This document shows, piece after piece, positions 1 to 5,574 of a DNA stretch of 8,951 nucleotides. Source of the DNA: SAR324 cluster bacterium (GTDB lineage Bacteria; SAR324; XYD2-FULL-50-16). The position numbers and the translations under genes are program-made. The notes under the pieces were generated by a model. That model was not told the DNA's origin. It made no database searches and saw only the letters and a list, made by a program, of their open reading frames with translations. The DNA lies in the NCBI GenBank assembly GCA_002401295.1, contig NVSR01000150.1, positions 1-8,951 of the forward strand, written 5' to 3'. The first letter of the stretch is position 1. The number at the start of each line of letters is the position of its first letter.

Positions 1-358
1 CTGATGCTTGATACATCAATTGGTTCTCCGCTAACTTGGCCATTTCTTTATCTATATCAACAGTATTACCATCCATTCTAGGATCGGGGTTGAAACTGTT
101 GATTTGAGTTCCTTCAACCTGCTCCAAAGGTTGGCGATCCATACCGTCGAAGTGTCGAGAGTTGGATACCCTGAGGGGGCCCGGTCGGTCACTGTGTAAA
201 GCGTTATTTAATTGTTTTTCAAAAACCAGATCTTGGGCTCGATACCCCGGTGTTTCCCGGTTGGCGATATTAGAAGCAATCATCGCATTACGCTTGGTGC
301 GTAGTGAAAGGCTTTTAGATAGTAATGTCAGATTTTTATCAAACAATTCAATGGCCAT
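1..358 (-). CDS. flgB: Flagellar basal-body rod protein FlgB (3' end beyond the left edge)
   Basis: FlgB is a proximal rod subunit of the flagellar basal body, placed in the periplasm after export by the flagellar type III system. Reading leftward from the ATG at 358 gives 119 residues before the window ends. They begin MAIELFDKNL and carry the rod signature SNIANRETPGY at residues 29-39 and the FlgB-typical DGNTVDIDKEMAKLAENQ at about 96-113. Known FlgB proteins are about 130-140 residues, so only some 15-20 residues are missing. The start is supported by GGGAG (366-370) seven bases before the ATG. A sigma-54-type promoter lies about 55 bp upstream. The next gene of the operon, usually flgC, would be off the edge. 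Identity is firm; the partial state is due only to the window boundary. Confidence 0.95.
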   Translation of the reverse strand, partial: MAIELFDKNLTLLSKSLSLRTKRNAMIASNIANRETPGYRAQDLVFEKQLNNALHSDRPGPLRVSNSRHFDGMDRQPLEQVEGTQINSFNPDPRMDGNTVDIDKEMAKLAENQLMYQAS

Positions 359-365
359 TCCGGCA

Positions 366-370
366 CTCCC
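366..370 (-). promoter_or_regulatory. flgB ribosome binding site
   Basis: GGGAG on the minus strand, seven bases upstream of the flgB ATG. It fixes the start of the partial gene. Confidence 0.75.
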
Positions 371-413
371 GTTTGCGATTTTATAGGAACTGGTTTTGGG
401 GTAGGACTTAAAA

Positions 414-429
414 TGCAAGGAGGGGGCCA
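414..429 (-). promoter_or_regulatory. Sigma-54 (RpoN) -24/-12 promoter of flgB
   Basis: On the minus strand the bases read TGGCCCCCTCCTTGCA. The -24 GG and -12 GC dinucleotides have the exact spacing of the consensus TGGCAC-N5-TTGCW; the differences are in the C/A positions after GGC. Transcription would start near 402-404, leaving a leader of about 45 nt before the flgB ATG. Sigma-54 control of the flgB operon is established in several polarly flagellated bacteria. No enhancer site for an activator could be picked out by eye. Confidence 0.75.
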
Positions 430-468
430 AAGGGATAATAAATAGTTTTTTGTAGAGATCAAGGTGGG

Positions 469-490
469 GCCAACTCAGCATTGAGTTGGC
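469..490 (-). terminator. Perfect 9-bp stem-loop downstream of the Grx-TrxR gene
   Basis: GCCAACTCA (469-477) and TGAGTTGGC (482-490) form a perfect 9-bp stem with a GCAT loop. It lies 24 bp past the stop of the Grx-TrxR gene and upstream of the flgB promoter, where a terminator is expected to separate the two minus-strand units. On the minus strand the bases after the stem are CCCCACC, not a U-tract. The only T-run (TTTT, 491-494) faces the plus direction. It may be a non-canonical or Rho-assisted stop, or an RNA 3'-end stabiliser. Confidence 0.5.
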
Positions 491-513
491 TTTTGAGGGT
501 AATAATAACTAGA

Positions 514-1719
514 TTAGGCCTCCTGTTCCCCCAACCAGCGTTCAGCATCCATAGCAGCTTTACAACCGGAACCTGCCGCCGTTATCGCTTGTCGGTAAGT
601 ACTATCCATCACGTCACCACAGGCAAATACTCCTGGCACATTCATGCGACTACTGTCCCCTTCAGGGCGTAAGTAGTTATTTTCATCCATTTCCAGGCTA
701 TCTTTAAACAAAGTAGTATTGGGTGTATGACCAATGGCCACAAAGAGTCCCTTGGCCCCAATCTCTTTTGTCTCACCTGTTTTAAGATTGCGAACTCTCA
801 AATCCGTCATTCCTTGCTTGTCATCACCCAGGACTTCATCCACTGCGCTATCCCAAAGGATCTCAATTTTTTCATTCTTCGCCGCACGTTCCTGCATCGC
901 TTTGCTGGCACGGAACTCATCTCGACGATGAATCAAGAAAACCTTCTCACAAAAATTAGTCAAATAGGTTGCTTCTTCCAACGCAGTATCACCACCACCC
1001 ACAACCGCGACCTTCTGGCCTTTAAAGAAAAAACCATCGCAAGTCGCACAGGCGGAAACACCACGATTTTTGTATTTCGATTCACTGCCTAAGCCCAGAT
1101 AGCGGGCAGAGGCTCCTGTGGAGATGATGAGAGCATCACAAGTAAAGAGCTTCTCTCCTTCGTATAATTTAAAGGGCTTTTGTGATAAGTCGACCTTGGT
1201 GATTTCACCAAAAATAATCTCAGTGCCAAATCTTTTAGCTTGTTTTTCCATGGAAGTCATCAATTCATTACCATCAACACCATCGGAGAAACCGGGAAAG
1301 TTATCCACATCCGTAGTGGTGGTCAATTGCCCTCCTTTTTGGGGGCCACTGATGATTGTAGGCGCCAAGTTAGCCCTCGCAGCGTAAATAGCAGCGGTAT
1401 AACCGGCGGGGCCCGACCCCATGATGATCACTTTACGATGTTCGGCTTTGTTTTCTTTCTTCTCTAATTCCAAAAGGTCATCTAATTTCCCCTGTGCGTC
1501 CAGTTCAAATAATTCATCACAGCCCCCTACGTGAAAGTCTTCAATGAAAATCTGTGGGACTGTACGGCGACCACCGGAACGCTCGATCATAATGTCTTTT
1601 TGCTCCACTTCCAAATCAATCCGAATTTCTTCGTAAGCGACACCTTTGGACTTCAGCAACTCCTTGGCCTTGTCACAATAGGGGCAGTAATCTTTGGAAT
1701 AAATTATAGGTTTTTTCAT
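514..1719 (-). CDS. Glutaredoxin-thioredoxin reductase fusion protein
   Basis: A 401-residue two-domain redox enzyme. Residues 1-83 are a glutaredoxin: CPYC active site at 12-15, cis-proline TVP at 53-55 and the GGCDEL glutathione-site loop at 65-70. A short charged linker (about 84-94) leads to a complete low-molecular-weight, TrxB-type thioredoxin reductase. That part shows the FAD motif GSGPAG (101-106), the redox-active CATC (224-227), the NADPH loop GGGDTALEEA (241-250), HRR for the NADPH 2'-phosphate (264-266) and the C-terminal FAD motif GDVMDSTYRQAI. Both modules keep every key residue, so NADPH electrons could pass through FAD and CATC to the tethered glutaredoxin. The ATG at 1719 is chosen because MKKPIIYSK is the normal glutaredoxin beginning; an in-frame TTG at 1767 would add 16 atypical residues. 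No strong Shine-Dalgarno is visible. Domain calls are firm; the electron path is inferred. Confidence 0.93.
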   Translation of the reverse strand: MKKPIIYSKDYCPYCDKAKELLKSKGVAYEEIRIDLEVEQKDIMIERSGGRRTVPQIFIEDFHVGGCDELFELDAQGKLDDLLELEKKENKAEHRKVIIMGSGPAGYTAAIYAARANLAPTIISGPQKGGQLTTTTDVDNFPGFSDGVDGNELMTSMEKQAKRFGTEIIFGEITKVDLSQKPFKLYEGEKLFTCDALIISTGASARYLGLGSESKYKNRGVSACATCDGFFFKGQKVAVVGGGDTALEEATYLTNFCEKVFLIHRRDEFRASKAMQERAAKNEKIEILWDSAVDEVLGDDKQGMTDLRVRNLKTGETKEIGAKGLFVAIGHTPNTTLFKDSLEMDENNYLRPEGDSSRMNVPGVFACGDVMDSTYRQAITAAGSGCKAAMDAERWLGEQEA

Positions 1720-2011
1720 GACTGAATCCAATCTTGGGGAGTGCAATGTAATATAAGAATATATCAATTAATTAATACTTTTACCATGAGACGCCCCCCA
1801 TGGCGTTATTTATTTTACAAAACTATTCAGATGATGTAGAAAGTCCCTGGGGTATTCGTCTAGGTAACTTAGTGATTGTAGCTTAACTATCCCCTTCCTT
1901 TTAGTCGACAGTAATTGTTTTCAGAAAAAGGGAGTGCTCAGAGTAACGGGGAATTATTGTTAGAACTGCAGCCTCCTTCTCTATCTTTTGTGGGTGAGGG
2001 CAGCATAAACG

Positions 2012-2037
2012 TTCAAGAAGATGAAAAAAATCTTGAA
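2012..2037. repeat. Inverted repeat overlapping the csp -35 box
   Basis: TTCAAGA (2012-2018) and TCTTGAA (2031-2037) form a perfect 7-bp dyad around an A-rich 12-base centre. The right arm covers the -35 hexamer of the cold-shock gene promoter, a position suited to an operator. No regulator is identified and the match could be chance in AT-rich DNA. Confidence 0.35.
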
Positions 2038-2061
2038 TCTCAGTAGTAAAAACAATATAAG
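2033..2061 (+). promoter_or_regulatory. Sigma-70-type promoter of the cold-shock gene
   Basis: TTGAAT (2033-2038) and TATAAG (2056-2061) are separated by exactly 17 bp, matching TTGACA and TATAAT at four and five of six positions. Transcription would start near 2068 and give an untranslated leader of about 94 nt before the ATG at 2162. Long leaders are typical of cold-shock mRNAs and often act as RNA thermosensors; that role here is inferred. Confidence 0.6.
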
Positions 2062-2161
2062 AGGGTATGAGTAACTTTTTATTCCGTAGACAGTGACGGA
2101 TAATTCTCATGATACCAATTTTTTAGTCAGACAGTTTAATAATTTCTTTAAAAAGGTAAGT

Positions 2162-2356
2162 ATGCGAGAAGGAAGAGTTAAGTGGTTTAATGATACCAAA
2201 GGTTATGGATTTATCGAACAGGATTCAGGGCGGGACATCTTTGTACATAGGTCCAATATTCTTGATCGAGATTTTTTACGGGATGGGGAGTTGGTTGAAT
2301 TTGAATTAGATGACGGCAGGAAGGGCCCCTGTGCTACAAAGGTAAGAGTTATTTAG
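2162..2356 (+). CDS. Cold-shock domain protein (CspA family)
   Basis: A 64-residue single-stranded nucleic-acid-binding protein consisting of one cold-shock domain. It begins MREGRVKWFNDTKGYGFIEQ and has RNP1 at KGYGFIEQ (13-20) and RNP2 at DIFVHR (25-30), with basic and aromatic residues in the usual RNA-contact positions. Members usually have 65-70 residues; this one is slightly short and ends in KVRVI. Proteins of this family melt RNA secondary structure in cold or stationary phase or act as general RNA chaperones. The ATG at 2162 is preferred because AAGG (2153-2156) lies five bases upstream and the family start is conserved. An in-frame GTG at 2093 would add 23 unrelated residues. It has its own promoter and terminator, so it is a monocistronic unit. 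Which paralogue it is cannot be told from sequence alone. Confidence 0.93.
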   Translation: MREGRVKWFNDTKGYGFIEQDSGRDIFVHRSNILDRDFLRDGELVEFELDDGRKGPCATKVRVI

Positions 2357-2359
2357 AGG

Positions 2360-2389
2360 TAGAATAGCAGCAAGGATTCTATTTTTTTT
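2360..2389 (+). terminator. Intrinsic terminator of the cold-shock gene
   Basis: TAGAAT (2360-2365) pairs with ATTCTA (2376-2381) across a 10-base loop and runs straight into eight T residues (2382-2389). It begins four bases after the cold-shock stop codon. The stem is short and AT-rich, but the T-tract and position support a terminator. Confidence 0.65.
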
Positions 2390-2417
2390 GCTTGCCTTCA
2401 AGAGCGACCTGACGATT

Positions 2418-2448
2418 GCTTGTGGGGATTCATATCAGCCTCACAAGC
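2418..2448. repeat. Stem-loop between two convergent genes
   Basis: GCTTGTGGGG (2418-2427) pairs with CCTCACAAGC (2439-2448) over 10 bp with one G-U wobble and an 11-base loop. It lies between the cold-shock gene (plus) and the small lipoprotein gene (minus), 17 bp past the lipoprotein stop. Neither side has a U-tract, so it is a candidate Rho-type or 3'-protective structure rather than a canonical terminator. Confidence 0.5.
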
Positions 2449-2465
2449 AGTGATAAAGGGGGTTC

Positions 2466-2666
2466 TTATCCCTTCGTAGAAGTACTTTTACTTTGGGTCA
2501 AAGGTTGTTTTTTAGGGAATAGGCGATCACATTCTTCTCGAACATAACGTTTGACACCAAATCCCTTCTGTTTTTGCACCACGCAGTCCGAAAAATTGTC
2601 ATATGGCTGTTGGCACCCGGCTATCAACAGCATAGCCACGGTTGAGAATATAGTAAATCTCTTCAT
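2466..2666 (-). CDS. Small predicted lipoprotein of unknown function
   Basis: A 66-residue protein with a clear lipoprotein signal peptide: basic MKR, a hydrophobic core and the lipobox IAGC, with lipidated Cys18. Gln at +2 predicts transfer to the outer membrane in a diderm. The mature part is only about 48 residues, hydrophilic and basic toward its end (KKQPLTQSKSTSTKG). It has two further cysteines, Cys28 and Cys46, which could form a disulfide between two short helices. I do not recognise the family. The ATG at 2666 is used; a TTG directly before it adds one residue. GAG eight bases upstream is a weak ribosome site. The gene stands alone, convergent with the cold-shock gene and divergent from the kinase. 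The lipoprotein call is good; the function is unknown. Confidence 0.75.
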   Translation of the reverse strand: MKRFTIFSTVAMLLIAGCQQPYDNFSDCVVQKQKGFGVKRYVREECDRLFPKKQPLTQSKSTSTKG

Positions 2667-2891
2667 CAATACAACTCAATTAGAATAATAGGAAAACAGG
2701 AATCCCCTTTATCTGATCCCAGTCTCAAAACAATCCGCCAAAGATCTCAAAAATAGAGTATTTTTTCAAGCCCGGAAGAAATAAAAAAGTAAGAGTACCC
2801 TTTTTCAGTACAGCTTTTGCATTTCAGGCTATGTAAAGTAGATATCAAGAAATCTTAATCAGTTGAGATTAGAATAGTTCTCATTAAATTC

Positions 2892-2911
2892 TTCCTTATT
2901 ATGCTAAGGAA
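2892..2911. repeat. 7-bp dyad in the kinase upstream region
   Basis: TTCCTTA (2892-2898) and TAAGGAA (2905-2911) form a perfect inverted repeat with a 6-base centre, about 80 bp upstream of the kinase start. It could be a regulator half-site pair or a leader hairpin. Confidence 0.4.
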
Positions 2912-2947
2912 CCGATCTTTTGGTGGCGAATTTTTTTTTCAATGGCT

Positions 2948-2965
2948 TAGAATACATAGAATACA
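2948..2965 (+). repeat. Tandem duplication of a 9-bp unit before the kinase start
   Basis: TAGAATACA occurs twice with no gap (2948-2956, 2957-2965), ending 24 bp before the kinase ATG. Each copy contains TAGAAT, a five-of-six match to a -10 box, though no -35 lies at the right distance from either. Confidence 0.5.
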
Positions 2966-2989
2966 GACTTGTGATCGGATCAATTGAAT

Positions 2990-4264
2990 ATGGATAAGAA
3001 CCAGTTGGAGGTGACGAACCTCAACTTACGTGACAAACAACTCTTAAGTCGGGCTTTTAAAGCCTTTGATAGTTCAGTCAGTAAGCTAAGACAGTATCAA
3101 AATAAGCTGGAAACGGAAGTGGAACGTTTGGATAACGAGTTGCATCTCAAGAATCAAGAATTGACCAATGTCCTGCAAAGTCTTTCCAGTGGCTTGATTG
3201 TCACAGATCTCAAGGGAACTGTTCAGACTTTTAACCGTGCGGCCGTTAGCATTACGGGGATTCAAAGGGACCAAGCATTGGGCTGTAGCATCAATGAATT
3301 GCTCGATACCCCTATCTTACCGGAAATCCTGGATAATTCGGCCCTGGAACAGATCAATCAAGATTTCCACCAACAGTTTGTCTACATCAAAACGGGGGAG
3401 CAAAAAATCACCATTGATAGCTCCACTACTTTGATGGAATCTGATGAGAGTGAGCGGCAAGGTATTATTATTAATTTAAGTGATATCACCCTTTTAAAAC
3501 GCCTGGAAGAGGAGGCAGAAAGGAAGAACCGTCTGACTGCCATGGGGGAAATATCCATGCAGGTAGCTCACGAGATTCGTAATCCCCTGGGTAGCATTGA
3601 ACTCTTTGTTTCGATGATGAAAAAAGATTTCGATGACGATTCCATGGAGATGGAATTGATGCAACATATTTCATCGGCAACACAAAGTATGAACCATACT
3701 ATCTCTAATCTTTTGGAATACACCCGCCCCATACCCATTTCCATGGATTTTTTGGATAGCCATCAGATTTTAGGAGAATTCATCGAGTTCTCTTCTTTTT
3801 CAGCCAGCCAACAGATGATTGAAATTGAGTGGAACCCTCAAGCCCCTCATGCTGTTTTGAAAGGAAATCAGATACTGTTGAAACAGCTATTTCACAATTT
3901 GTTCATCAATGCTTGCCAGGCAATGCCCGAAGGTGGGGAATTGAGAATCACTACCCAAAATTATAAGGAGAAAGACCCACTTATTTTGGAACGTTTCACT
4001 AGTCAGTTAGCCCACAACAATCGAGAATTGCTCCTACTCAGGGTTTCTTTTGAAGATACGGGGAAGGGCATGGATGATGAAGTTAAGAAAAAGTTATTCG
4101 ATCCTTTTTTTACAACTCGCGAACAGGGAACTGGATTGGGATTGTCCATTGCCCATAAAACAATGGCCTCCCATGGTGGCACTATTCTAGTGGAGTCCAC
4201 ACTCAATCAGGGCACAAAAATTGATCTTTTATTCCCGGCTGCTTTGGAGGGTCATGACTTTTAG
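2990..4264 (+). CDS. Cytoplasmic PAS-domain sensor histidine kinase (NtrB/FleS/AtoS-like)
   Basis: A 424-residue two-component sensor kinase. The order is a helical coiled-coil stretch (about 28-62), a PAS domain (about 62-165), a HisKA dimerisation domain with the H-box VAHEIRNPLGS and phospho-acceptor His194, and an HATPase domain. The HATPase part shows the N-box NLFINACQAMPEG (Asn303, Asn307), G1 DTGKGM (356-361), F-box DPFFTT (371-376) and G2 GTGLGL (380-385). All catalytic motifs are intact. There is no transmembrane segment, so it senses an internal cue. The H-box context, RLTAMGEISMQVAHEIRNPLG, resembles kinases that partner sigma-54 activators such as NtrC, AtoC and the flagellar FleR/FlrC. 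The ATG at 2990 is used; a TTG at 2984 is also in frame. No response regulator is adjacent, and the 3' end overlaps the convergent lipoprotein gene. A flagellar role is inferred from kinase type and the sigma-54-type flgB promoter. Confidence 0.9.
   Translation: MDKNQLEVTNLNLRDKQLLSRAFKAFDSSVSKLRQYQNKLETEVERLDNELHLKNQELTNVLQSLSSGLIVTDLKGTVQTFNRAAVSITGIQRDQALGCSINELLDTPILPEILDNSALEQINQDFHQQFVYIKTGEQKITIDSSTTLMESDESERQGIIINLSDITLLKRLEEEAERKNRLTAMGEISMQVAHEIRNPLGSIELFVSMMKKDFDDDSMEMELMQHISSATQSMNHTISNLLEYTRPIPISMDFLDSHQILGEFIEFSSFSASQQMIEIEWNPQAPHAVLKGNQILLKQLFHNLFINACQAMPEGGELRITTQNYKEKDPLILERFTSQLAHNNRELLLLRVSFEDTGKGMDDEVKKKLFDPFFTTREQGTGLGLSIAHKTMASHGGTILVESTLNQGTKIDLLFPAALEGHDF
4229..4264. 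other. 36-bp tail-to-tail overlap of two coding regions
   Basis: The kinase ends with TAG at 4262-4264 (plus) and the SUMF1-like lipoprotein ends with TAA at 4229-4231 (minus), so 36 bp code on both strands. No stem with a U-tract lies in the overlap, and each transcript must run into the other gene before it stops. Confidence 0.85.
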
Positions 4265-5566
4265 TGGATATTCTTGCCACGGTACTAAAGCCAAGCGAAA
4301 GCCCATATCTTCATTGCTGATTTGAGCGGCGTTCGCTTGACGAGAAGCACAAGTGAGTTGCCCCGCCGGGGTATCAAAACTCCCTCCTTTCAAGACATAC
4401 CTACTGCTAGAATTTTGTAAAGTATAACGAAATTTTTCCCAAGCTCCCAATCCTCGAATTGGAAGATAGGGGCTTTGAGTCCATTCCCAGACATTCCCTT
4501 TCATATCAAATAGCCCTAATTGATTGGCAGGAAAACTGCCTACCGGGGAGCGGCTCAGCCATGAATCTTGTGACGAGGTCCCCAGCCAATTGGCCCTGAT
4601 TGGCTCATCTTTTTGTAGGGGGAATACGGTATTTTGTCGGCTGATACAGGCAAATTCCCATTCTGCTTCCGTAGGCAATCGGTATTGAAAACCTGTTTTT
4701 TCACTCAACCTGTTCAGGAAGCGCTGAATTTCGGCAAAAGGCACATTGGTCACAGGTAGGTTCCCTTCTCCCTCATGACTCATTTTTGGGCTGGACATGA
4801 TGAAATCCCACTGGGCTACTGTTACCGGGTAGCGACTCAAATAAATATCGGAAACGCAGACCTCAATTTGTTGACTCTCTGGCCTTCCTGGTTGGGATTG
4901 AGTCTGATAACAGCCTCCCTTAATAAACTCAAAGCTATTCCGGCTGAGATCAGGCATACCGTGATCCTTACTGCTAATGAGTCGGCCTAATAAAGCGGCT
5001 AACTCATTCGCTAACTCAGGTACTTGCCCGCTCAACTCTGCTCTAAACTGACTGAGTTCAAGGTAGCGCCCAGTATCCGGGATCACTCGAATACCTTGAA
5101 TGACGAATTTACCCAATGCCTCTGCGGGTAGGGCTTCCAAGAAAAGTAGATATTTACCAGATAAAGAAGGGAATTGCTCAAAAATTGCGGCTAGTTTTTC
5201 TGCTGAAGAATCTTCAGGTACCCTTAGCTGTTTCCGAAGCTGCTGATATATTTTTCCTAAAATTTTAGGATGTAACGCCCAGTCGATTCTTCGAACAACT
5301 AAGTTTCTACCATTCTGTGATGCTTCAAATGGGGTCTGTTGGGCTAGTAGCTGGTAAATACTCTGTTTCAATAATAGAGAGCTTTGGTAACTAGTGCTGC
5401 TTTCCCAGTCATAAACAGGGCCAATGATATAGATTTCTTGGTTCCCTTCCTGTTGCACCCAATCTTTACGCAAGGTTGTGCAGCTGGAGAGTATTCCACA
5501 CAACAACAGAAGAAAGAAGCTACATCTTGATGTTGTGAACAGGTAGGTAGGTATTGTCGTTTTCAT
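4229..5566 (-). CDS. Lipoprotein with C-terminal SUMF1/FGE-like domain
   Basis: A 445-residue predicted lipoprotein. The signal peptide has a long hydrophobic core and the lipobox LSSC (26-29); Thr at +2 suggests the outer membrane. Residues about 45-200 form an alpha/beta region I cannot assign, perhaps of the TolB/CsgG type. Residues about 212-427 are a formylglycine-generating-enzyme (SUMF1) fold: FIKGG (214-218), the RYPVTVAQW block (245-253), RLPTEAEWEFA (296-306), GNVWEW (357-362), GGSF (394-397) and GFRL (422-425). The paired catalytic cysteines expected between GGS and the CxxR block of true FGE enzymes appear absent: only Cys406 is present, and it aligns with the structural CAAR position. 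A binding or scaffold role is therefore likelier than sulfatase activation. It starts 8 bp after the repeat lipoprotein stop, so the two are co-transcribed. Its last 11 codons overlap the kinase gene on the other strand. Confidence 0.85.
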   Translation of the reverse strand: MKTTIPTYLFTTSRCSFFLLLLCGILSSCTTLRKDWVQQEGNQEIYIIGPVYDWESSTSYQSSLLLKQSIYQLLAQQTPFEASQNGRNLVVRRIDWALHPKILGKIYQQLRKQLRVPEDSSAEKLAAIFEQFPSLSGKYLLFLEALPAEALGKFVIQGIRVIPDTGRYLELSQFRAELSGQVPELANELAALLGRLISSKDHGMPDLSRNSFEFIKGGCYQTQSQPGRPESQQIEVCVSDIYLSRYPVTVAQWDFIMSSPKMSHEGEGNLPVTNVPFAEIQRFLNRLSEKTGFQYRLPTEAEWEFACISRQNTVFPLQKDEPIRANWLGTSSQDSWLSRSPVGSFPANQLGLFDMKGNVWEWTQSPYLPIRGLGAWEKFRYTLQNSSSRYVLKGGSFDTPAGQLTCASRQANAAQISNEDMGFRLALVPWQEYPLKVMTLQSSRE

Positions 5567-5574
5567 GCCAAATA

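Larger units (their letters stand above)
1720..2161. other. Intergenic region between divergent Grx-TrxR and cold-shock genes
   Basis: About 440 bp without a convincing gene. It should hold the promoter of the minus-strand Grx-TrxR gene, for which I see no clear -35/-10 pair. It also holds the cold-shock promoter and leader (2033-2161) on the plus strand. A small dyad, ACGCC (1791-1795) and GGCGT (1802-1806) around CCCCAT, is followed by a T-rich run; no plus-strand gene precedes it, so its role is unknown. An open frame on the minus strand (1901-2110) has no domain or ribosome site and crosses the cold-shock promoter, so I do not call it. Confidence 0.6.
2667..2989. other. Divergent intergenic region upstream of the kinase
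   Basis: About 320 bp holding the divergent control regions of the small lipoprotein (minus) and the kinase (plus). No tRNA or recognisable small RNA is seen. A weak sigma-70-like pair, TTGAGA (2863-2868) and TAAATT (2885-2890) with a 16-bp spacer, could serve the kinase. I found no -24/-12 element here. Two short repeats are listed separately. Confidence 0.5.

Noticed and set aside
162..386. 74-residue plus-strand open frame
   Set aside because: It is the antisense shadow of flgB, whose conserved motifs read cleanly on the minus strand.
1720..1767. N-terminal extension of the Grx-TrxR protein from a TTG
   Set aside because: The extra 16 residues precede the normal glutaredoxin start and use a rare start codon; the ATG at 1719 is preferred.
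1901..2110. 69-residue open frame on the minus strand
   Set aside because: It crosses the cold-shock promoter and leader, has no ribosome site or signal, and its translation has no recognisable domain.
2093..2161. N-terminal extension of the cold-shock protein from a GTG
   Set aside because: A good ribosome site precedes the ATG at 2162, where the family normally begins; the extension is unrelated to the cold-shock domain.
4229..5566. A true formylglycine-generating sulfatase activator
   Set aside because: The catalytic cysteine pair is not visible in the segment after GGSF, so the fold alone is claimed.
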